Of a stretch of 64,000 nucleotides of DNA, positions 1-8,383 are shown piece after piece. The notes beneath the pieces were generated by a model, which had not been told where the DNA came from, made no database searches, and worked only from the letters and a program-made list of their open reading frames with translations. Position 1 is the first letter of the stretch. Each line of letters begins with the position of its first letter. The DNA comes from Paracrocinitomix mangrovi (GTDB taxonomy: Bacteria > Bacteroidota > Bacteroidia > Flavobacteriales_D > Crocinitomicaceae): NCBI RefSeq assembly GCF_019740355.2, contig NZ_CP091819.1:3844001-3908000 (forward strand), given 5' to 3'. A program made the translations under genes and the position numbers.

Positions 1-1
1 T

Positions 2-3000
2 GTAAATTCAAATGGAGAAGTTTTAGCAGTTGGAGCAGAACAAAATAATGGATCTGTGAACAGAAACGGACACATTGCTTCCTTAGCTATGGGGGCTTGT
101 GCTCAATATGCTTTGGTATGTTGTGATGCAACAATCTGTCCTCAAGATACATTGTGTCAAACTGATCTTCCTGTCAATTTATTTACAACAACAGGAGGTG
201 GGACTTTCTCAGGAATAGGTATTACAGATCCTAATAACGGTACTTTTGATCCGTCTACTGCAGGTCCTGGAGTTCACACTATTACTTATACTCAATTGTG
301 TGGTTCAGATCAAATTAATGTAATTGTTGATCCATGTATTTCTTTAACAGCTTGTATTAATCTGGACGGAAGTATTACAGTTTCAAATGGTACTGGTCCT
401 TATAACTGGGAAGAATGGGTAACTGCATCTGTATCGTCCAATGACTGTGCAGCATGTGGTGGGATTGAAATATTTGGAATTTGTACAGTTTCTCTTCCAT
501 GTACTATTACAACAACAGGATATCAACCATTGGGAACAGGTACAACGGTAATGCCAAACGGTAACTATCCAATTTTGATAACAGACGCTTTGGGAAGTAC
601 AGTAACCATTACAGATCCAAACCTTTTAACCGCATGTACAACTGCTTGTGATCCTACAATCACTCCTGCCGGTCCTTTTTGCCAAACAGATGCCGCAGTA
701 ACTTTAACAGCTGCAGAAACTGGTGGAACCTGGTCTGGAACTGGAATTACAGATCCAAATGCTGGTACGTTTAACCCTGCGACTGCAGGTCCGGGATCTC
801 ACGTTATAACCTATTCCCTTACTTGTGGATCTTCTGATACTGAAACAATAGTTGTAAATGCTACAGATAATGCTACTTTTTCATATGCTTCAGCAACTTA
901 TTGTACCACAGATGTTGACCCAATTCCTACCATTTCAGGATTAAGTGGTGGAACATTTACAATAGACAATGGTGGTTCTATTAATGCATCAAGTGGGGTG
1001 ATTGATCTTGATGTATCAGGTGCAGGAACTTATACAATTACCTATACCACTAACGGACTGTGTCCAACATCCTCAACTTTTGGAATTACTATTACTTCAA
1101 ATGCCAATACTACCATCACAGCAGCAGGACCATTCTGTGAAAATGATGCAGTAGTTACTTTATCAGCAGTAGATGGCGGAGGAGTATGGTCAGGAACCGG
1201 AATTACAGATCCAAATGCAGGAACTTTTGATCCGGCTACAGCAGGAGCAGGAACACATACTATTACTTATACTATTTCAGGCTCATGTGGAGCTACAGAT
1301 ACAGAAGATATTGTGGTAAATGCATTGGATGATGCTTCATTCAGTTTTGCACAAGGATCGTATTGTTTATCAGATCCAAATCCAACACCAACAATAACAG
1401 GAACAGCCGGTGGAACATTTACTATTGACGGTTCAGGTGTGATCAATGCAAGTACAGGACAAATTGATATTGCAGGTTCTGGAGCAGGATCATTCACAGT
1501 TACTTATACAACAGGTGGAGCTTGTCCGACATCATCAACATTTGGTGTAACATTAACAAGTGGAGCCAATGCTACCATCACAGCAGCAGGACCATTCTGT
1601 GAAAATGATGCAGCAGTTACTTTATCAGCAGTAGATGGCGGAGGAGTATGGTCAGGAACCGGAATTACAGATCCAAACGCAGGAACTTTTGATCCGGCTA
1701 CAGCAGGAGCAGGAACACATACTATTACCTATACCATTTCAGGCTCATGTGGAGCTACAGATACAGAAGACATTGTGGTAAATGCATTGGATGATGCTTC
1801 ATTCAGTTTTGCACAAGGGTCATACTGTTTATCAGATCCAAATCCAACACCAACAATAACAGGAACAGCCGGTGGAACATTTACCATTGATGGTTCAGGT
1901 GTGATCAATGCAAGTACAGGACAAATTGATATTGCAGGTTCTGGAGCAGGATCATTCACGGTTACTTATACAACAGGTGGAGCATGTCCGGCATCATCAA
2001 CATTTGGTGTAACATTAACAAGTGGAGCCAATGCTACCATCACAGCAGCAGGACCATTCTGTGAAAATGATGCAGCAGTTACTTTATCAGCAGTAGATGG
2101 CGGAGGAGTATGGTCAGGAACCGGAATTACAGATCCAAACGCAGGAACTTTTGATCCGGCTACAGCAGGAGCAGGAACACATACTATTACCTATACCATT
2201 TCAGGCTCATGTGGAGCTACAGATACAGAAGACATTGTGGTAAATGCATTGGATGATGCTTCATTCAGTTTTGCACAAGGGTCATACTGTTTATCAGATC
2301 CAAATCCAACACCAACAATAACAGGAACAGCCGGTGGAACATTTACAATAGACGGTTCAGGTGTGATCAATGCAAGTACAGGACAAATTGATATTGCAGG
2401 TTCTGGAGCAGGATCATTCACAGTTACTTATACAACAGGTGGAGCTTGTCCGACATCATCAACATTTGGTGTAACATTAACAAGTGGAGCCAATGCTACC
2501 ATCACAGCAGCAGGACCATTCTGTGAAAATGATGCAGCAGTTACTTTATCAGCAGTAGATGGCGGAGGAGTATGGTCAGGAACAGGAATTACAGATCCAA
2601 ATGCAGGAACTTTTGATCCGGCTACAGCAGGAGCAGGAACACATACTATTACCTATACCATTTCAGGCTCATGTGGAGCTACAGATACAGAAGATATTGT
2701 GGTAAATGCATTGGATGATGCTTCATTCAGTTTTGCACAAGGATCATATTGTTTATCAGATCCAAATCCAACACCAACAATAACAGGAACAGCCGGTGGA
2801 ACATTTACCATTGATGGTTCAGGTGTGATCAATGCAAGTACAGGGCAAATTGATATTGCAGGTTCTGGAGCAGGATCATTCACGGTTACTTATACAACAG
2901 GTGGAGCATGTCCGGCATCATCAACATTTGGTGTGACATTAACAAGTGGAGCCAATGCTACCATCACAGCAGCAGGACCATTCTGTGAAAATGATGCAGC

Positions 3001-4144
3001 AGTAACATTAACGGCAGCAAATGGAGGTGGAACTTGGTCAGGAACCGGAATTACAGATCCAAATACAGGAACTTTTGATCCGGCTACAGCAGGTCCTGGT
3101 TCGCACACCATTACATACACAATTGGAGGAGCATGTGGAAGTACAGATACAGAAACCATAATTGTTAATGCGTCTGATTTAGCAACATTCTCTTATCCAT
3201 CTACAACATATTGTACGACAGAATTGGATCCTCTTCCAAGTTTGTCAGGAACCATTGGAGGTACTTTTACAATTGATAATGGAGGTGTTATCAACTCAAC
3301 TACGGGGATGATAGATTTGGATGCCACTGGAGCTGGTACCTATACAATTACTTATACAACAAACGGTGCTTGCCCGGATGTAGCGACATTTACAGTGACA
3401 ATTTCTTCAGGTGGAAATCCAAATGTTATCAATGCAGGTCCATTTTGTGAAACAGAATCGGATTATACATTGGTAACTACAACTCCAGGAGGAACATGGT
3501 CTGGACCTGGAATAATTGATGCGAATGCAGGAATCTTTGATCCTTCATTTGCCGGTCCGGGTGCTCATCAAATTATCTATACAATCACAGGAACATGTGG
3601 TGGGGCTGATACAATTGATATAGTGGTATTTGAGCAACCTATTGCTGATGCCGGAGGGCCTTATGTAATGACCTGGGGTTCATGGGTAGAAATGAATGCT
3701 ACCGGAGGTACTATTTATAGTTGGACACCAGAGGATTATTTAAGTTGCTCAGATTGTGCGAGTCCAATTGCAAGTCCGATAGAAACAACTACTTATTGCG
3801 TATCTGTTTACAATGGTACTTGTGTTGATACAGCTTGTACAACCATCACGGTAAATTACGATTGCGGGGAATTGTATGTTCCTACTGCCTTTACCCCGGC
3901 TAGTGATGATGTCAATTCATTTGAATGTGTTTTAGGAGGATGTGTTGTAGATATGCATTTCAGAATATATGATCGTTGGGGAGAATTGGTATTTGAATCT
4001 TTTGATCAGGAAATATGCTGGGACGGAACACATATGAGAAATGGCAAAATGATGAGTACAGCTGTATTTGTTTATGTGTTGGATGCTACCCTGGTAACGG
4101 GAGAGCAGATCAATAAAAAAGGAAACATCAGTTTAATTAGATAA
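2..4144 (+). CDS. Repeat-rich T9SS cargo surface protein, type B sorting domain (5' end outside window)
   Basis: The frame is open to the left edge; the first ATG/GTG in the window (GTG at 56) is internal, so the protein is truncated here at its N terminus. The first residues (GEVLAVGAEQN-like) resemble an FG-GAP/beta-propeller repeat. The middle holds about six units of 154 aa (462 bp) with recurring GPFC, GTGITDPNAGTFDPATAG and TYCxxxxDP motifs; four central units are nearly identical at DNA level and are flanked by diverged copies. The C-terminal ~90 residues (YVPTAFTP...RIYDRWGELVFES...NKKGNISLIR) match the CHU_C gliding-motility-associated domain, the type B T9SS export signal. It is probably a secreted surface or adhesive protein. 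The stop lies 19 nt before a PorP/SprF gene, a common pairing for type B cargo. Function beyond surface exposure cannot be read. Confidence 0.9.
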   Translation, partial: VNSNGEVLAVGAEQNNGSVNRNGHIASLAMGACAQYALVCCDATICPQDTLCQTDLPVNLFTTTGGGTFSGIGITDPNNGTFDPSTAGPGVHTITYTQLCGSDQINVIVDPCISLTACINLDGSITVSNGTGPYNWEEWVTASVSSNDCAACGGIEIFGICTVSLPCTITTTGYQPLGTGTTVMPNGNYPILITDALGSTVTITDPNLLTACTTACDPTITPAGPFCQTDAAVTLTAAETGGTWSGTGITDPNAGTFNPATAGPGSHVITYSLTCGSSDTETIVVNATDNATFSYASATYCTTDVDPIPTISGLSGGTFTIDNGGSINASSGVIDLDVSGAGTYTITYTTNGLCPTSSTFGITITSNANTTITAAGPFCENDAVVTLSAVDGGGVWSGTGITDPNAGTFDPATAGAGTHTITYTISGSCGATDTEDIVVNALDDASFSFAQGSYCLSDPNPTPTITGTAGGTFTIDGSGVINASTGQIDIAGSGAGSFTVTYTTGGACPTSSTFGVTLTSGANATITAAGPFCENDAAVTLSAVDGGGVWSGTGITDPNAGTFDPATAGAGTHTITYTISGSCGATDTEDIVVNALDDASFSFAQGSYCLSDPNPTPTITGTAGGTFTIDGSGVINASTGQIDIAGSGAGSFTVTYTTGGACPASSTFGVTLTSGANATITAAGPFCENDAAVTLSAVDGGGVWSGTGITDPNAGTFDPATAGAGTHTITYTISGSCGATDTEDIVVNALDDASFSFAQGSYCLSDPNPTPTITGTAGGTFTIDGSGVINASTGQIDIAGSGAGSFTVTYTTGGACPTSSTFGVTLTSGANATITAAGPFCENDAAVTLSAVDGGGVWSGTGITDPNAGTFDPATAGAGTHTITYTISGSCGATDTEDIVVNALDDASFSFAQGSYCLSDPNPTPTITGTAGGTFTIDGSGVINASTGQIDIAGSGAGSFTVTYTTGGACPASSTFGVTLTSGANATITAAGPFCENDAAVTLTAANGGGTWSGTGITDPNTGTFDPATAGPGSHTITYTIGGACGSTDTETIIVNASDLATFSYPSTTYCTTELDPLPSLSGTIGGTFTIDNGGVINSTTGMIDLDATGAGTYTITYTTNGACPDVATFTVTISSGGNPNVINAGPFCETESDYTLVTTTPGGTWSGPGIIDANAGIFDPSFAGPGAHQIIYTITGTCGGADTIDIVVFEQPIADAGGPYVMTWGSWVEMNATGGTIYSWTPEDYLSCSDCASPIASPIETTTYCVSVYNGTCVDTACTTITVNYDCGELYVPTAFTPASDDVNSFECVLGGCVVDMHFRIYDRWGELVFESFDQEICWDGTHMRNGKMMSTAVFVYVLDATLVTGEQINKKGNISLIR
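1103..2953 (+). repeat. Tandem 462-bp coding repeats (4 near-identical units)
   Basis: Four units with a 462-bp (154-codon) period lie inside the surface protein gene. Marker variants alternate: units 1 and 3 read CPTSS with a GACGG codon context, and units 2 and 4 read CPASS with GATGG. This suggests a two-unit (924-bp) block was itself duplicated. Flanking copies upstream and downstream are clearly diverged. Boundaries are approximate. Confidence 0.85.
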
Positions 4145-4163
4145 GCAGGAAATTTAGATAGCT

Positions 4164-5216
4164 ATGAAAACAATGAGAATATTTTTTGGGTTTGCTGCTT
4201 TGATTGTAACAGCAAATTTGTGGGGACAGGATATCCATTTCTCTCAATTTTATATGAATCCTTTGCAACAAAATCCGGCAATGGCTGGTGGAATACATGC
4301 AATGGAAGCAAATATCAATTACAAAGATCAATGGAGAGCTGTAGGAGCTCCTTACAAGACTTTTGCACTTGGTTTCCATATGCGCTATGAGAAAAAAAGA
4401 TCTCAAAAAGGCTTTTTAGCTGGAGGAGTGAATTTCTTCACAGACAAAGCGGGTGATTCAAATATGGGAACCGGTCAAGGGAATTTGAATTTGGCCTATT
4501 ATGTAAAATTGAATAAGTACAATAGACTAGGAGGAGGTTTGCAAGGAGGATACTTTCAGAGAAAAATTGATTACAGTGCGTTGCAATGGGCATCTCAATT
4601 TGATGGTACAGGATACAATTCATCATTACCGGCCGGAATTGGACCGGGTCAGGCAACATTTACAAAGTTTGATGTAGGAGCAGGATTAAGCTGGATTTAT
4701 AATAATACCGGCGGAGATATTAAAGTGACAGATAATCATGATTTAAACTTTAGTGCCGGGGTAGCTTTGATGCACATCAATCGTCCTAGGTATTCATTTG
4801 TAGGAACAGATGAAAGATTACCAATGAAAGTGGTTGTTCATGGAAATGGAGTCATCAGTTTAAGTGAATCTTCTAAAATGGCAATTTGTCCTGGATTTAT
4901 GTATTACAGACAAGGACCGGCTCAAGAAATTTTTGTGGGTACTTTGTTCCGTCATTTACTTTCTCAGGATAGTAAGTTTACAGGATTTAAAAATGGTGCA
5001 GCATTATATTGGGGGGCTTATTTAAGAACAAGAGATGCTGTGACAGCCAAGTTTATAATTGAATATGCAGGCTGGGGATTTGGAATCAGTTACGATATCA
5101 ATGTTTCCTCTCTACAAGTGGCAAGTAATACCAGAGGAGGTTTAGAATTGTCATTGAGATTTGCTGCACCTAATCCATTTATGAGTACATACGGAGCAGA
5201 TCATTCAAGATATTAG
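4164..5216 (+). CDS. PorP/SprF family type IX secretion system membrane protein
   Basis: A 350-aa outer-membrane protein with a signal peptide (MKTMRIFFGFAALIVTANLWG) followed by the family hallmark QDIHFSQFYMNPLQQNPAMAG. The rest has alternating beta-strand character with many Gly and aromatic residues, as expected for a barrel. In Bacteroidota, PorP/SprF paralogues lie next to genes for cargo with CHU_C domains and are needed for their export or surface anchoring. Here it directly follows such a cargo gene by 19 nt, so the two are probably co-transcribed and this copy likely serves that cargo. Transcription probably ends at the hairpin at 5248-5276. Confidence 0.92.
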   Translation: MKTMRIFFGFAALIVTANLWGQDIHFSQFYMNPLQQNPAMAGGIHAMEANINYKDQWRAVGAPYKTFALGFHMRYEKKRSQKGFLAGGVNFFTDKAGDSNMGTGQGNLNLAYYVKLNKYNRLGGGLQGGYFQRKIDYSALQWASQFDGTGYNSSLPAGIGPGQATFTKFDVGAGLSWIYNNTGGDIKVTDNHDLNFSAGVALMHINRPRYSFVGTDERLPMKVVVHGNGVISLSESSKMAICPGFMYYRQGPAQEIFVGTLFRHLLSQDSKFTGFKNGAALYWGAYLRTRDAVTAKFIIEYAGWGFGISYDINVSSLQVASNTRGGLELSLRFAAPNPFMSTYGADHSRY

Positions 5217-5247
5217 TCATTCTTCATGGCTAGTTTATACATAACAG

Positions 5248-5276
5248 AAAAAAAGCGGGTCATTGACCCGCTTTTT
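5248..5276. terminator. Bidirectional rho-independent terminator
   Basis: AAAAAGCGGGTCA/TTGACCCGCTTTTT forms a strong GC-rich hairpin flanked by an A tract on one side and a T tract on the other. It can serve both the porP/sprF gene and the minus-strand gene to the right, whose extended reading frame ends at 5278-5280, immediately beside it. Confidence 0.85.
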
Positions 5277-5277
5277 A

Positions 5278-5478
5278 TTATTTTCCTTCTTTGGCTTTAA
5301 TTTTTTCGGCCTTTTTTTCTTTTTTTATTCTGGCTTTGCGTTCTTTTTTTGTTTCAGTAGCATCAATTTCTTTTTCCTGCACTTTTCCCGGAGGATCTAT
5401 GTTTTCCTTTATTGAAACACTACCATTTTTAGGTGGTTCACCAACAGATTTTTGATTTCCTGAACCTCCATCATTTAC
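5278..5478 (-). other. Open +1 frame extension of the preceding gene (Lys-rich tail, 66 codons)
   Basis: On the minus strand, starting right after the A9 tract, 66 codons run without a stop (VNDGGSGNQKSVGEPPKNGS..., ending ...KAEKIKAKEGK) and end at TAA 5278-5280, two bases from the terminator hairpin. There is no start codon of its own near the beginning. An uninterrupted frame that joins the upstream gene by a single-base shift in a homopolymer is best explained as the true C terminus of that gene. The cause may be a sequencing error, a mutation, or slippage. Confidence 0.7.
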
Positions 5479-6026
5479 TTTTTTTTTACATCTTTTTTAT
5501 AGATGATTTCTGTTTTGTCACTTTTCTTTCCAATGGCAGAATTGATAGTAGCGTCAGTTACAATAAAGTTATTATCCAACTTTACTATATGCTCGTAATA
5601 AACTGTTATTCCATCATTGGTTTGGATGTTTGACCAAAAGCTAATTTGATAGTGAGTTACTTTGACCGTCATTTTGTCCAGTTCACCTTTGAACTTTAAG
5701 TAGTCTTCTTTCAATTCAGTATGTTCTTTTTGATATTCATCCTCTGATTTTCTATATCTACCAGCTGCCTTGTCTTGCTCCAATTCATCCAACATTTCTT
5801 TTCTTGCATTGGTTCTCAAAAAAGCTATTTCGTATTCTTCAGTATAGAATGCATGAAAATTTTCAAACTTGTATTCTTTGTGTTCATAAAAGGTTTCATC
5901 TGCCCATTTTACAACAGCATCTTTTACTTTTTTCTCGTCTTCAGAAGAATCAATATCTGCATTTTGACCATATCCTATAGAGGTGAAAAGGATTCCAAAA
6001 GTAAAGAGGGTAAATAACGATTTCAT
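5475..6026 (-). CDS. Secreted protein of unknown function, probably frameshifted near its 3' end
   Basis: The annotated frame encodes 183 aa with a signal peptide (MKSLFTLFTFGILFTSIGYGQ) and a charged, largely helical mature part. No family is recognised. The frame ends in a run of nine A (minus strand; T run 5479-5487 on plus) reading GTA AAA AAA AAG TAA. One extra A would open a further 66 codons down to a TAA at 5278-5280 beside the terminator, giving about 249 aa with a Lys/Glu-rich tail. It lies 9 nt downstream of the lipoprotein gene 6036-6968, so the two probably form an operon. Confidence 0.75.
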   Translation of the reverse strand: MKSLFTLFTFGILFTSIGYGQNADIDSSEDEKKVKDAVVKWADETFYEHKEYKFENFHAFYTEEYEIAFLRTNARKEMLDELEQDKAAGRYRKSEDEYQKEHTELKEDYLKFKGELDKMTVKVTHYQISFWSNIQTNDGITVYYEHIVKLDNNFIVTDATINSAIGKKSDKTEIIYKKDVKKK

Positions 6027-6035
6027 AGGGTGTTT

Positions 6036-6968
6036 TTATTTAAAGTATTGTTCAAATGGTCTATCCATTTGGTAAATGTTTTCTATTTCGTAGTAAGGGC
6101 TAAACTCAACTAAAACCACGTTAGTGTCTAGAGTACTATTATAGTTTCCAATAAATTTATGAAAAAAATAGTATCCGCTAATATTATTATCATTTCCGTC
6201 TTCAGTTTGGTAAAGATCAGAGAACTTTAATTGTTTATAGTCTGCTATGTCCTTGCGTTCTTCTTTTACATAGTTGATTACATTTTTCTCAAGTATTTTC
6301 TGCTGATCAAACGAGCCCGTGTGTTGAATCATTTTTGCCAAATTCAAAGTGTGTTTTAAAAAGGCTGATTTCTCCAACATACCGTTTCTTCTTTCTAACT
6401 CACTTTTAAAAAAGCTATAAAAATTTCGAGATAATTCCCTTGATTCATAGTATGAACCTGTTTCAAAAATGTTGTATTCGTAGAAGTAAAAAGTAACTAT
6501 CTCTTCCATGTTTTGATCCAGGTTCAACATTATTTTTCCATTTAAATTCTTTACACCAAGGGTGTCATTTAATATGAAATTTGTTTCATAGACAGTGTAT
6601 TTATCACTGGAGTCTTTGTTGGTGAAAAAATGATCTAAATCAAGTGTTCTCTCTATGTTGTTGTCTCTTATCAGTTGTTTTTGATTTTTGATCAGGGTAT
6701 CCAATTTTGGTGAAGGACTAATCTTATTATCTCTTTCCAATTTTTCTAGTTCTACAATTTCAACTGGTTTATGGATGGTGATTTTTCCAAAGCCATATGG
6801 ATTGTATTTTTCCCCGAGTTTTTTCTTTAAAAAACTAGAAACAGATTTTTCTGCTTTTTCTTGAAGTGTTAACTCTTTTGGTGGAGGTGGATCAAAAATG
6901 TCATCAACAAAGTAACATGATGATACAAACCAAGAGAGCAATATTGAATATAATAATGCCTTCTTCAT
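6036..6968 (-). CDS. Lipoprotein of unknown function
   Basis: 310 aa with a lipoprotein signal (MKKALLYSILLSWFVSSC, lipobox VSSC), then an acidic/proline stretch (DDIFDPPPPKE) and a charged globular part. No recognisable domain. It is the first gene of a two-gene minus-strand unit with the frameshifted secreted protein 9 nt downstream. It lies 55 nt downstream of dnaN on the same strand. Confidence 0.75.
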   Translation of the reverse strand: MKKALLYSILLSWFVSSCYFVDDIFDPPPPKELTLQEKAEKSVSSFLKKKLGEKYNPYGFGKITIHKPVEIVELEKLERDNKISPSPKLDTLIKNQKQLIRDNNIERTLDLDHFFTNKDSSDKYTVYETNFILNDTLGVKNLNGKIMLNLDQNMEEIVTFYFYEYNIFETGSYYESRELSRNFYSFFKSELERRNGMLEKSAFLKHTLNLAKMIQHTGSFDQQKILEKNVINYVKEERKDIADYKQLKFSDLYQTEDGNDNNISGYYFFHKFIGNYNSTLDTNVVLVEFSPYYEIENIYQMDRPFEQYFK

Positions 6969-7023
6969 ACGTGGATTTGAAGAATTAAAAGCAAAAACCG
7001 TACCCTAAACAGAAAGGCTTATA

Positions 7024-8142
7024 TTATCTGATCATTACAGGCATAACAAGCATCAAAATGTCTTCACTTTCGTTGCTGTTACTACTTGGCAATAAAATAC
7101 CTGCTTTGTTTGGTTCGCTCATCTCAAGAATAACTTCTTGAGTGCTGATATGGTTCAACATTTCTAATAAGAATTTAGAGTTGAATCCAATTTCCATATC
7201 ATCACCATTGTAGTTACAAGTAAGTCTTTCTTTTGCTTCATTAGAAAAATCTAAGTCTTCTGCACTAATAGAAAGTTCACTTCCTGCAACTTTTAATTTT
7301 ACCTGGTGAGTTGTTTTGTTAGAGAATATAGAAACACGTTTAATCGAATTCAAAAAAGACATGCGATCAACGGTCAATACATTTGGATTTTCATTTGGAA
7401 TTACAGCTTCATAATTAGGGTATTTACCATCTATTAATCTACTTGTTAATTCAATACTTCCAAAGCTAAATCTTACAGTTGTTTCATTGAATGAAAGATC
7501 TACTTGCTCTTCTCCGGTAAGATTTTGCTTAAGCAAATTCAAAGGCTTTTTAGGCAAAATAAAATCTGCACTATTTGGAGCATTAGCATCCGTCCTTCCG
7601 TATCTAACCAATTTGTGTGCGTCTGTAGCAACAAAAGTTAATTTATCTGACGAAAACTGGCAAAAAACTCCGCTCATTACCGGTCTCAATTCATCATTAC
7701 CTGTGGCAAACAAAGTTTTGTCAATAGCACTGGCGATAATCTCTCCTGAAATAGAAAGATTGTTAGAAGAATCAATATCCGGAGATTTAGGAAAATCATC
7801 TGCATTTTGACCTACTAATTTGTATTTACCGTAATCTGAAGAAATTTCAATTCCAAAATTTCCTCCATCAATTTGAAAAGACAAAGGTTGATCCGAGAAG
7901 TTTTTCAACGTATCCAATAGTAGTTTAGCCGGAATAGCTATTCTACCATCCTCTTTTGATTCATCCGGTTTAACCGAAGTTTTCATGGTGTTTTCAAGAT
8001 CCGAAGCAGAGATTGTTAGCTCACCACCGGCAAGTTCGAATAAAAAGTTATCCAAAATCGGTAAGCTGTTGCTAGTGTTTAAAACACCGCTAATTCTCTG
8101 TAAATTTTTCAATAATGCAGAACTTGAAATAATGAAGTTCAT
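7024..8142 (-). CDS. dnaN: DNA polymerase III subunit beta (sliding clamp)
   Basis: The protein starts MNFIISSSALLKNLQRISG and ends VLMLVMPVMIR-like, with the three-fold clamp organisation and the conserved VATDAHKLVR and P-M-R C-terminal motifs. It loads onto primer-template DNA and tethers the replicative polymerase. I choose the ATG at 8140-8142 rather than the upstream ATG at 8175. The residues between them do not belong to the family, and a TATATTTG -7 element (minus strand, 8173-8180) covers the upstream start. Length is 372 aa, normal for the family. It is not beside dnaA or recF here. Confidence 0.96.
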   Translation of the reverse strand: MNFIISSSALLKNLQRISGVLNTSNSLPILDNFLFELAGGELTISASDLENTMKTSVKPDESKEDGRIAIPAKLLLDTLKNFSDQPLSFQIDGGNFGIEISSDYGKYKLVGQNADDFPKSPDIDSSNNLSISGEIIASAIDKTLFATGNDELRPVMSGVFCQFSSDKLTFVATDAHKLVRYGRTDANAPNSADFILPKKPLNLLKQNLTGEEQVDLSFNETTVRFSFGSIELTSRLIDGKYPNYEAVIPNENPNVLTVDRMSFLNSIKRVSIFSNKTTHQVKLKVAGSELSISAEDLDFSNEAKERLTCNYNGDDMEIGFNSKFLLEMLNHISTQEVILEMSEPNKAGILLPSSNSNESEDILMLVMPVMIR

Positions 8143-8172
8143 AAATTCTAAGGTTTTGTTTAAATCAAAAAG

Positions 8173-8180
8173 CAAATATA
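8173..8180 (-). promoter_or_regulatory. Putative dnaN promoter, -7 element TATATTTG
   Basis: A match to the Bacteroidota TAnnTTTG element about 30 nt upstream of the chosen dnaN start. It supports that start because the longer frame would begin within the promoter. No clear -33 TTTG was located. Confidence 0.5.
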
Positions 8181-8383
8181 AGTGTTATAGACGCCTTATT
8201 ATTTTTCGATTTTTCTTTTTTATTAACATTATGGTTTTAGGATGTGAAATTGTTGTAAACTCCTTTTGTTGCTGCTTTTTAAAGGGGTTGTTTTGTGAAA
8301 TTCGGCAAAAAAGCAAAGTCTAATTGTGGATTACTTTTATCCTAAAAAGAATATTTCGGTATCTTGTAGCAACCTAAAATTCC
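8181..8383. other. Divergent intergenic region dnaN / TPR kinase
   Basis: AT-rich, non-coding in both directions apart from the dnaN -7 element just at its edge. A degenerate TATCTTGT about 25 nt before the kinase ATG may be its promoter. Nothing else is recognised. Confidence 0.4.

Noticed and set aside
1267-2883. Four regularly spaced 76-codon minus-strand open frames
   Set aside because: They recur with the 462-bp period of the plus-strand repeat and are antisense shadows of it.
5433-6017. Plus-strand frames of 66 and 80 codons opposite the secreted protein gene
   Set aside because: Antisense to a gene with a clear signal peptide; rich in Phe/Tyr/Ile from A/T runs, typical of shadow frames.
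8143-8175. Upstream ATG for dnaN
   Set aside because: The extra residues are not family-like and the -7 element at 8173-8180 covers the upstream codon.
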